From the NCBI GenBank assembly GCA_009760855.2, contig WPIO01000037.1, positions 2,003,501 through 2,067,500 of the forward strand: 64,000 bases of DNA, in the 5' to 3' direction. Below are positions 21,195 through 36,224 of the stretch, piece after piece; positions within the stretch are counted from its first letter, which is position 1, and the number at the start of each line of letters is the position of its first letter. Both the position numbers and the translations under genes were made by a program. Source of the DNA: Cristatella mucedo. Its lineage: Eukaryota > Bryozoa > Phylactolaemata > Cristatellidae. Below the pieces are notes generated by a model that searched no databases, was not told the DNA's origin, and saw only the letters and a list, made by a program, of their open reading frames with translations.

Positions 21195-22893
21195 GTCCGG
21201 AACCACGTGCGATACGATGCGTAGAAGCGAGAAAACCGGATGCGGCGGGATGAATGGATCGGGAGAGCAAGATGTGCGACCTGTCGCATTTGCATCCCGC
21301 ACGTTGTCAGGCGCCGAAACGAGATACGCTCAAATCGAAAAAGTGTGTCTTGCGGTGGTGTGGGCGTGCGAGAAGTTCAGTCAGTTCTTTGTTGGTCTGC
21401 CTTCTTTCAAGCGTCGCACTGACCATACACCGCTTATTCTGTTGCTGATGACTGAGAACCTTGACCAGGTTCCGGTTAGATGCCAACGCCTATTGATGCG
21501 AATGATGCGTTTTAACCCTCTCGCCGTGTATGTGCCTGGGAAGACCCGGGTAACAGCTGATACGTTGTCAAGAGCACCACTGCATAGGAGTGAGGAACAC
21601 GACCAAGCCGAAGCCGTTCAACTCTACGTAGACACCGTTGTTTCTAAATCGTCATAAAGTATAAGCTGTCAGGATGGCCTAAATCGAGCAAGGGCCTACC
21701 GGAAACCTTGCGAAAGTACTTCCCCATATGTAGCCATCTTTCTGTGTCGAATGGTTTGCTACTGTATGACGATCGCATATATATCCTCAAAGCCTGCAGG
21801 CTTTTCTGTTGGAGCGGATCCACGAAGGGCACCAGGGGGCGTAACCAAATGTAGGGACCGAGCAAGGTCATGTGTATACTGGCTAGGAATTATCCAAGAC
21901 GTTAAGACATTTGCTTATTCTTGCAGCTTCTGTCAAAAGAGCCAGAGGAGACAACTGCATGGGCTACTCAGTCCCTACACCGTTGCCCAGTGTTCCTTGG
22001 CCACAAGTCGCTGCCGATCTCTTCATACACGAGGGACAACAGCACCTGATTGTGATCGACTTTTACTTCCGATGCATGGAAATCAATCCGTTATCAAAAT
22101 CCACGGCCAAAGAAGTTGTGGCCGAACTGCAGATCATATTTGCTCGCTGGGGCATACCAGAGTCGTTGCAGTCTGACAATGATCCACAATTTTCATCTCA
22201 CGAATTTGGTGATTTCGCGAAAAGATATGGGTTCAAGCACTTTACGACCAGCCCACATTTTCCCCAAGCGAACGAAGAAGTGGAAAGAGCTGTGCAAACT
22301 TCCAAATTTATTGTGAGGCAGCCTAATCCGTGCCTCGCATTAGTGATTCAGAGATCGACGCTTTGCACCTCTACAGGCTTCAGCCTGGCACAACTGACCA
22401 TGGGACGGCAGATTACGACGACGTTACCTGTGCTCCCTCGGCATGTCGAACGAAAATGGCCGGCAAAGGAAACTATGCAACTCAACGACGACCGTGCAAA
22501 AAAGCTTCAACAGCACTTCCACCTCTTCAACCTGGCCAACAGGTATTAGTGCGGACTGATGGTGAAAACAGCTGGAGCACACTTGCAACGGTGACAGCTC
22601 AGGCAGGTACACCTCGGTCGTTTGTCGTGCAGATCGATAATAGCAGCACACTTCGGCGGAACTGATAGCATCTTCGACCGATTGACACCGATCCACAGGT
22701 CACCAACAGCGAATATCCTGGCAGTTCGCTACATTTACCAAAACCTACACCTGCAGTTCAAGATCAGTCTCCAAGTATTGCCGATGAGATGCACACCTCT
22801 CAAGGTCAAACGAAAACGAGGTCTGGCAGATTGGTAAAGCCAGTCCGAAGGCTAGATCTTTGAAAATGAGACCGTTCCTATTTGGAGGGAAGG
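21195..22893 (+). mobile_element. Ty3/gypsy retrotransposon pol remnant (RNase H and integrase)
   Basis: RNase H: RPVAFASRTLSGAETRYAQI, then TDHTPL and DTLSRAP (21193-21657). After frameshifts comes a decayed integrase zinc finger (CRDRARSCVYWLGI...CSFCQKSQ) and the catalytic core with VIDFYFRCMEINPLSK, LQSDNDPQFSSHEFGDFAKR and PQANEEVERAVQ, which fits D, D and E positions. The order RNase H-integrase is that of Ty3/gypsy. gag, protease and RT are missing, so the copy is truncated and inactive. It ends in a polypurine tract (GGAGGGAAGG, 22884-22893) abutting an LTR. Confidence 0.85.
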
Positions 22894-23279
22894 TGTGATA
22901 GCTGAGCTACCGGGCGCAGCCACAACTACGTGACCGACCAATCAGGAGAGGCCTCGATGACGGTTCGGTCCGGGAGCGGATATAAGATGGTTACTTGTGG
23001 TGAGCCGTGATGGCACACTAGGTAAGGCGGTTGCTTTCACGACCTCGGTCCCGAGGTCGTGGGTTCGATTCCTGCGGTGGGCGATTCTTTATCGCCACTG
23101 TAAGTGGTGGTGCTAGCCGTAAAGGCTCTTCTGTCGCTATACAAAAGGAGGTTGTTTAATCAGCTAGGATTTGTATTTGTATATGCACGAATAAACGTGC
23201 TCTGTTCATTTGCGATGCGTCTTATCATTACACTGTCTGCTGCAGGTCGCATTTTTCCGATAATAGGAATAGTAACACA
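22894..23279 (+). repeat. 3' LTR of the gypsy remnant, interrupted by SINE-1
   Basis: Starts TGTGATAGC right after the polypurine tract and ends TAGTAACACA. It has a TATA-like GGATATAAGATGG at 22978-22990 and AATAAA at about 23190. A SINE-1 at 23003-23168 splits it. No 5' LTR is visible upstream. Confidence 0.7.
23003..23168 (+). mobile_element. SINE-1, full length, in LTR
   Basis: Clean copy: TGGCACACTAGG (A box), palindrome CACGACCTCGGT/CCCGAGGTCGTG, GGTTCGATTCC (B box), GGCGATTCTTTATCGCC, GCCGTAAAGGC, ending AATCAGCTAGGATT. B-box and A-box spacing fits a tRNA-type pol III promoter. Confidence 0.85.
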
Positions 23280-23530
23280 TTTGACTTGGAGCCCCTCAGA
23301 GAACTCAGTCTCTTTCTAGGCACTTTTAACTTGCTGCAGAGGAAGCACAATCGAATGGTTAGTGGTCGCATGCTCAATAAACAACAAGAACAGCATGGTT
23401 AGGGGTGACATGCACAAGGTCAGCATGCAAGTATGGTTAGTACCAGCATCCACAATGTCAGCACGCATGAGCACATAAACGATGAATCACGGAGACCGAC
23501 TAAATGCTATGATAAACACACGTATTTTGT

Positions 23531-23995
23531 TCTTACGCTGACCCACAAGCCCGCCACAGCTTGACTCCTCCGTACCTATCTGAACTGCTGCACCAGTTTC
23601 AGCCTCCTCATGCCCTCAAGTCCTGTATGGACACTATATTAGCTGTTCCATCCCTCCGCTTAAAGAAAGTTGGCGACAGAAGCTTTAGCTCTGCAGGTCC
23701 TAGGCTGTGGAACTCCCTTCCACAATTCTTACGCAAAGACAACTACTCTCCCGTTGCCGACTATGGCTCATCCCTTTCAGTGGTCCTGGGCTGCTACTTC
23801 CATGCTACTCACTACCTCAACTGCTCTCCTGACTCTGCTATGCTTCCCACCCTCTCTTTGTTGCGTGAGACGAAGTATGTGGGCTACCGAATGCGTACCG
23901 AAAGCCGCTTAGGCTGTGAGTGCGCTATACAAAACTCTCCTGCGTAATACTCACATAGTCTGTATGGCTTTGTGGAATTACAGACGGAGACACAT
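23531..23995 (+). mobile_element. LINE-B 3' fragment inserted in LINE-A
   Basis: Encodes TPPYLSELLHQFQPPHALKS, then GPRLWNSLPQFLRKDNYSP, HYLNCSPDSAMLPT and RLGCECAIQNSPA. Ends in the LINE-B UTR with CGGAGACACATT. Confidence 0.82.
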
Positions 23996-24067
23996 TTCGA
24001 GTTTTTTTTAATGTCGTCAAATCAGGAGATGGGACGCAAGTCGGGAGTGAGTTCAAGGCTCAGGGAG

Positions 24068-24190
24068 CATCTGCCACTCGATCATTCGATCGTGCTTCCT
24101 ATGCAGCAAATGTAAAGTACCTAGAAAGAGATTGAGTTCTCCGAGACTGCTATATCAAGTGTATTATTAGTGTTATTATTATTATAATTG
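24068..24190 (+). mobile_element. LINE-A 3' tail insert
   Basis: TGCAGCAAATGTAAAGTACC, the AGAGATTGAGTTCTC hairpin loop and TTA repeats, interrupting the minus-strand LINE-A between GGGAGCAT and its continuation GCAAACTGAAGGCAC. Confidence 0.65.
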
Positions 24191-24300
24191 CAAACTGAAG
24201 GCACAATCTCTATAGAATTTGAGGTTTTATGAGGTATAGGCAAGCGATTAGATTCCGAAAAGCGACTGCTACGATACTTAGCCTGGTGGGGGAATAGATA

Positions 24301-24368
24301 TGATAATAATAATAAGAATGCATGTGATAAAGCCCCCTCAGAGAGCTCAATCTCTTTCTAGGCGCTTT
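24301..24368 (-). mobile_element. LINE-A 3' tail insert
   Basis: ATAATAATAATAAGAATGCA, then the reversed hairpin to AGGCGCTTT. It splits the host LINE-A between GGGGGAATAGA and AGGCTGGAGTC. Confidence 0.65.
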
Positions 24369-24880
24369 AGGCTGGAGTCAAATAATGAAGGGACCTAAAA
24401 GTGAGTGACAAAACCTTGAAGTCGATCCGTTGCTTAACTGGGAGCCAGTGCAGGTCGGCGAGAAGTGGCGTGCCGTGGCAACTGCGACGCTCACGACAGA
24501 CAAGCCTAGCTGTAGAGTTTTGCACCAGCTGTAAGCACCTGATTGCACAAGCCGGTAGACCAGCAAGCAGTGAGTTACAAAAGTCAAGACCGGATGTCAC
24601 AAATGCATGAACCAATTCAGAAGTGGCACCCCTGTCTAAATAAGCCTAAATTTTTATCAAAGTCCTGAAGCTGAAAGTAGGCAGACTTGACTGTGGAGCT
24701 GATGTGGTCGTCTAACGAAAGGTCACTTTTTGGAGCAGGACGCCTAGATTTCGTGCAGATACAACAGGAGATATGCAGGCAGAGCCAATTGCAAGCCTTA
24801 ACTTTTCCCGTTTCTGAATCACACTTGGTTCCCCGAAACCAGGAAGTTGTTTTTATCAACATTCAATTTAAGAAAGTTTG

Positions 24881-25500
24881 CGGCCTTTCATGGACGAATA
24901 TCGTCAATACGCGCTCTCATGTTGCCTGGGCATCACTGGCACTGCACGGCAGGGGTTCAGATCCTATCTCTGTGGGACACTCCAGAATGTTGATCTGAAT
25001 GGACAAAGATCCTTCGAGGAACCTCTAAAATATGGCGTAACTCGGGGTTCTGTGTTTGGTCCCGTTCTTTTCTCAGTTTATACTCTCCCTCTTAGAGTTT
25101 CTCTGCCTGTTTTGCTCGATCTTTCTGCAGCTGTTGACACTATCGATCATTAAGTCCGTCTTGGACGCCTCTCATCTTGCCTGAGCATTGTTGGCACTGC
25201 ATCGCAAGAGTTCTGGTCCTCTCTCAGTGGGAAAGACTCGAGAGAATTGATGTAAATGGACGCAGATTATCAGAGGAACCTCTGAAATATGGTGTACCTC
25301 AGAGCTCCGTGCTTGGTCGCGTTCTTTTCATTTCATTGGTTAATACTCGCTCTCTTGCCGACGTGATTGCCAAGCACAATCTAGGCTTTCACTTCTATGC
25401 AGATGACACTCAGTTGTAGCTTTGCTTTGATTAACTCCAGTCCTCCAGCACGTCGAATTTTCTTTGCCGCATGTATTGCAATGCTGACTCTGTGGAATGA
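24881..25500 (+). mobile_element. LINE-A reverse transcriptase core fragments, two in tandem
   Basis: First fragment: the GITGTARQGFRSYLCGTL and YGVTRGSVFGPVLFSVYTLP region (24915-25100). Second: LDLSAAVDTIDH (25100-25150) through a decayed SYLSG, YGVPQSSVLG and HFYADDTQL (to 25416), then stop. The order restarts, so two copies are joined head to tail. Confidence 0.75.
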
Positions 25501-25601
25501 TTAGCTCTAAAACCAGATTGGAACTTGCTAGCAAGGCTTAAAGTTTCAATATATGAGTTCGGCTGGTCTGCCACAATTCGTTCCATCGTCTTTCATTAAA
25601 A

Positions 25602-25980
25602 AATGTCGTTTGGTCGCACAGCAGAGAGACAGCCGATGCCCAACACCGACAGTTTATTACTAACGCACGGAGCCGAAGAGCGCACGGCTCCCCTCGGCCC
25701 CTGCTCTCACACGACTCACTCCCCTGGTCGACTCCGATGACTCCTCGACCCCAACGGTGCACCGGCCGACCCTGATGGTGAATCCACCATCTGGCCACCA
25801 GCTGGTCCATGCCACATCAAAGGCGGGGACCACAGCAGTGCACTGGCCGACCCTGATGGTGAATCCACCATCTGGCCACCAGCTGGTTACCGGCCTGTGT
25901 CCATACCACATCACAGGCGGACCACAGCTGTGCACCGGCCCCTCTCGGTGGTGCTTCTAACAACTCACCAGTGGCTTATC
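25602..25980 (-). repeat. possible LTR-like element with internal 81-bp repeat
   Basis: A segment starting TGCACCGGCCGACCCTGATG at 25758 recurs as TGCACTGGCCGACCCTGATG at 25839 (period 81, about 50 bp conserved). On the minus strand AATAAACTG lies about 45 bp before a ...CAAACGACA end, reminiscent of an LTR end. The far boundary is not clear. Confidence 0.35.
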
Positions 25981-25984
25981 AGAC

Positions 25985-27600
25985 ATACAATACATACATA
26001 CAAACTACAAAAGGGTAGAAGGAAGACTCAGTATAAGTTTTTAAAGTTCTCTTCATCTAGTGTTGCTTTCTTGAATAGTGGCCTGGCTATAGCCTTTTTG
26101 AAAGGTGCTGGGACGTGACCTGAAGCTAATGACATATTTATTATGTTAGTTATGCATGGTAGCAACAGATCACTGCAACGTAGGAGCAGGACAGTGGGAA
26201 TTGGGTCCAGAGGACTTGCTGTTTGATTGGGATATGAGCTTCTGAACGAGGTCATTAGTAGCATCCTTGAATGAAGGCATTAAGGGGCTACATGGAATTG
26301 AGGTACAGGACTCCAGGGGGGATGCTGCCATCTTAAGAGTGGACTCCCGTGATATTGTCTATAGTGTTGTCAAAGATGCTTAAGAAGCAATCAGATTGAT
26401 TATCGCAAGGAGCTACCTTAGGAGCGGTTAAGGAGACGGTTGATCGCAGACATCAGCATTTTTGGTTGTGCATCTGTGAATCAACAATGTTTTTATAGAA
26501 GCTAGACTTGGCCTTTATTAGGTTTGGTAGATACAATCTGCAGTAGTCCTCGTATGCCTCTCGATGACCAGTCAGTCTTGATTTTGTGTATGCTTTTTCA
26601 AGCTTTCGCTTACTACTAGAACTAGCTAGTTTAATGTCTTCGGTATATCACAAGCATTCTCGGCGAAGGCGCACAGTTCGCTAGTCAGAGATGCAAACTC
26701 GTCGAGCATGTCAGTTCGTGTCGTGTTGTAACAATCTACCAATGACGACAGGTCAGAAGGGCGATTGAGCAGCAGAGGCGAAGCAGCTATTCTCTCACCG
26801 ACAGCATCGATGTCAAGGGAATTGAGGTTTCGCGACTCACAGTCGATTTTAGGTGACGGGGAGGGCACACGTGGTAGACTGAATGAGACCTTCATGTGGT
26901 CAGCTAAGTAGAATTTGGTAATAATTGGGGATGATAGCCTACACTAATAAGGTAAAATGTGGTCTAGCTTGTGACCCTTTATGCGAGTAGGGCCATGCAA
27001 ATAAGCCATAAGAGGTAATGGTGTCAGTCAGTGCATGAAATTCGGTGCTGAAGGCGTCAGATGAGTTACCAAAATGAATGTTGAAATCACCCATAGCGAA
27101 GAAAAATCAATTTCTTGCACACAGAATTGAAATGAGTTCAGAGAAATCTGAGATAAAGTAGGACTTGCTACCTGGCGGACTATAGACTACTGCCACCATT
27201 GGTAGCTTGTTGTCGGGTGAATTCAAAACAATAGATTCGAAAAACTGCTTCAAGGGGACTGCAAATAGCTTGAAATTGAAGGTCATGTGTGTAATAATGG
27301 CGACTCCACCTCCAGTTTTGATTGATCTAGGGGTGTGAAAGGAGAAGCTTGCCGTGCTTGCGTAGTTAGTAATCGGGCCGTGTACCGATTTTAGTCAATT
27401 TTAGGTTAAGCTGAGCAGGTCGAGACCTTTTTCAGAAATATCTGTTATTAATTAATTGGGGGTTCATTGCACATTGAACGAGAATTCCAAAGACAAGCAA
27501 TAAGTTGGCCGCCGGAGTTATAGCAGGCCTGATGACCACTAAGTTTGAGAGATTCACAGCAACACCTGTATGAGAACGCACTGAGCGGCTCAAGACAGCG
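25985..27600 (-). mobile_element. CR1/L2-like LINE, endonuclease and RT N terminus
   Basis: Minus strand, broken frames. AP-endonuclease remnants at 27000-27370 (GGGVAIITHM, VAVVYSPPGSKSYF, FAMGDFNIHFGNSS with the GDFN motif), a linker at 26626-26895, then the RT N-terminal block DPIPTVLLLRCSDLLLPCI and ASGHVPAPFKKAIARPL (26028-26264). The region 27425-27600 resembles 42340-42490, so both probably derive from the element's upstream part. Confidence 0.8.
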
Positions 27601-27898
27601 CTAGGAATACCAAATGATAGGGTACTCACCTCGCAGCTCCCGCCAAACGAGCGGCGTCTCAGCTCGCGGCTGCCGGCGCCCGCGGCGGCAGCTCCGGGGC
27701 GCTTTTCTTTTATTAATGCATAATTCACAGATCTTAGCAACAGCAATAACATCTAAAAATGCATTTGAACTAGGATAACGAAGCGATAATAGGTAAGCAC
27801 GATCATAAATAATATGCAGGTTTCTAGCCGCCAGCGGGTCTAACGCTGCCGCCAATCTGGCAGACGCAGCAGCCCGAAGCGACCACATTAAAAAAAAT
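27601..27898. other. no feature recognised
   Basis: Mixed GC- and AT-rich sequence between the LINE and a SINE. The open frames show no domain. Confidence 0.3.
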
Positions 27899-28084
27899 AC
27901 TATCTTATTTAACAGCCTCTTTTTGTAGAGCGACTGAAGAGCTTTTACGGCTATCACCGCCGCTTGCAGGGGCGATAAAGAATCGCCCACCACAGGATTC
28001 GAACCCACGACTTCGGCCGAGGTCGGGAAAAGCAACCTATTTTTTTTATTGAGCCATTTACCTAGTGAGCATTACGGCTCACCA
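27899..28084 (-). mobile_element. SINE-1 with internal T-rich insertion
   Basis: Minus strand reads GAGCCGTAATGCTCACTAGG, a T/A-rich insertion, CCGAGGTCGGCCGAAGTCGTGG, GGTTCGAATCC, GGCGATTCTTTATCGCC and AGGCTGTTAAATAAG. Confidence 0.75.
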
Positions 28085-28307
28085 ATAAACACTATCGAAA
28101 CGGGCACTCGATGTGTGCGTAAGTGCGTGCACCGTGCGTGAGCGCACGACCTGGTACCGTGCAGCACACATGCTCAGGAAGCCTTCGCGGTCCGACGGAG
28201 TAGACGACTGCTCAGCGCGCCGATTATGTGGCCGTGCTTTCTAAATATCCATCGCATCGGCACGTAATTTCTTACGTGCTACAATAAAAAAAAACAATCA
28301 TATAAGC

Positions 28308-28521
28308 TTTAAACAGGTTGTAGTTGCATCGGCTTCTGTAGACGATGTTCACAAGAACTTAGGTTATCAGAAGAGAATTCTGCCAATAACAAGAAATGCT
28401 TGCAGCGCTCCTTGTCGGGAGGCGAGAAGTGCAGTTGAAGCTCGCGTGGTGGTCTGGTCCCACGCTGGAGGCAAATGCCCCTGCCGATGTAATCGCGCAT
28501 AACGCCCAGGCTGCAGACAGG
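28308..28521 (-). CDS. possible exon, unknown protein
   Basis: Minus-strand open stretch after an acceptor-like TTCCTGTCTGCAG. It encodes LGVMRDYIGRGICLQRG, PPRELQLHFSPPDKERCKHF, then LLLAEFSSDN, to a TAA near 28308. The composition looks protein-like, but I recognise no family and see no partner exon. It could be a decayed mobile-element frame. Confidence 0.2.
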
Positions 28522-29007
28522 AAGCACTGTAAGCTGCACAAGCTCTGCCCACGTCGATGGCCGTGCTGACGCAAGGAAGACGGACACGCCTTCCTATACT
28601 TCCTGTACGCGTACTTCCTTCTTATGCAGGCAGCTTGCCTCATGCGGCGCTACGCCATTGGTCATTGAAATATACTCTACGGAATGCGTCATAATACGCT
28701 GTTGAAAAGGCGGTGAGATAGATAAGCCAGATTATGACTGATATTTGTTACTCGCGGTACATGACATGTAACGGCTAGCAACCGATTATGCGATCACGAT
28801 TGGCGGAGGCTGCATACATGCCGGCGCCCTGAGATAGGTAGAGAGTCAGTTGTGCTTCAGGAGTTTACCCTTAGCTTTGGAGCTGACATGAACTCTAGAC
28901 CGCCGAGCCGTTTGGTGCATGACGCGGCCACGAATGAACGCCGATAACCCTCTGTTGCTGTCATATAGACTTGTCTATTTCATGAATTCGAACGCGTTAC
29001 CAGGCCT
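28522..29007. other. no feature recognised
   Basis: Non-coding sequence upstream of the AT-rich repeat. No supported feature. Confidence 0.35.
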
Positions 29008-29358
29008 CCACAAAAATATATTTACGGGTCAATATATGTTATATTGTAGTGCTAAAAGATATATTGTATTGGTTGCCGTAATAACATGAATATATTGTAT
29101 TTTCCAGATTAAAAATAATTACGTTACTGCAATACTTATGGGGCAGTGTAGTTAAAAGTTTTAATAGCACTTCAAGAGTTCCGAATCTGACCACTGTGTG
29201 GCTCGCAGATTGCGTAGTTTCGTGCAGTGCGTTTAGTACACACGATTTTATCATTTTTGCCTCAAGGGCAATCATAATGTATTGTATGGTTTGCAATTAC
29301 AATAATATTATATCATATTTTTCTGCGAAAATATAAATGTATTTATTGTTAACTAAGA
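29008..29358 (+). repeat. AT-rich interspersed repeat, unclassified, copy 1
   Basis: Shares an ordered series with 46828-47172: ATATTNACGGG, ATATATTGTAT, CAGATTAANAATA, GGGCAGTGT, AGCACTTCAAGAGT, ACTGTGTGGCTCGCAGA, GTATTGTNTGG, TTTGCAATTACAATAA, TATTTATTGTTA. No terminal inverted repeat or coding frame seen. Confidence 0.7.
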
Positions 29359-29639
29359 AAAAAGTTCCAAAGTCTGCTTGTTATGGTAAGATTTGGACGC
29401 GCTTCGTCGCTGCCACGTTCATCTACTGCCGGCATAGAGAGGCGTGCATTTGTGCCGCACCTGCAAGTACTGCAAGTACTGCTTGCTTGCTGCGCTACAA
29501 GGTTCAGGCGTCGCCAGTAGTCGTCACGCCTCACGGTTGAGACTGGTACCGTTGCGACCGCAGCGTTTTTTTGGCCTAGCTCCGTCCGAAGCGGATGCGC
29601 CGCGCATCCCGTCAGTAGCAATTTGACAAAAGAGAGCGC

Positions 29640-30154
29640 AAATTCCAGGCGCGCGCAAGAGCGATGGTTCCGGGGCCAGGCCGGGGCCTGTGGCAAGCGG
29701 CTCGTCCATAGCCACGGCGGCCATTGAACGCGATTCGGGCCGACGCTAATTCGAGAGCCGCCGAACTACGCATTCCTCGCGGCCAATGGGATCGAGCCAC
29801 CGCCCCCCCTCCCCGGCAGCGAGAGGCGAGTTCAAAGGGCAAGAGGGACCTGACGGACCGTACCTGGGCCTTGACCTTCACGCGACGCCTCGAAAGCGTG
29901 TTGCGCCCGCTCTCCTAGGTACCGCCGGTGCCGGACGATCGCCGCCGACGCCGGTCCCCGTGCCGCGACGACTTACCGGCGACGGGCGGCGCAGACGGCT
30001 GGCGGATATCAGTCGGATAGCGCGGCACGCGGAGCCGCCGAAGGCGACAGGCGGTCGTCGACGAGGCCGCACGGTCGGCGAGGCTCGGGCGAGTGAAGGG
30101 AAGGCGCGTTCGCCCACGACGGCGACGGTGACGGCGGCGACCACTTCGCAAGCA
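29640..30154 (+). promoter_or_regulatory. GC-rich promoter/5' UTR region of ABCD4
   Basis: CpG-rich 0.5 kb in front of the ABCD4 start. It has a CCAAT box (GGCCAATGGG, 29781-29790) and a YY1-like GGCGGCCATTG (29717-29727). No TATA box. The transcription start is not determined. The upstream in-frame sequence is probably untranslated. Confidence 0.4.

Positions 30155-36224
<6,070 letters not shown>

Larger units (their letters stand above)
23285..24880 (-). mobile_element. LINE-A, interrupted by three later insertions
   Basis: Minus-strand LINE-A pieces at 23285-23530, 23996-24067, 24191-24300 and 24369-24880 form one continuous element when joined. They cover the 3' hairpin, UTR, C-terminal blocks ([37 protein letters not shown]) and [11 protein letters not shown]. 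The inserts are LINE-B, a LINE-A tail (plus) and a LINE-A tail (minus). Confidence 0.78.

Noticed and set aside
23006-23090. A functional tRNA gene
   Set aside because: The A and B boxes are present, but the stem pairing between them is replaced by a long palindrome and the unit is dispersed in many copies, so it is a SINE.
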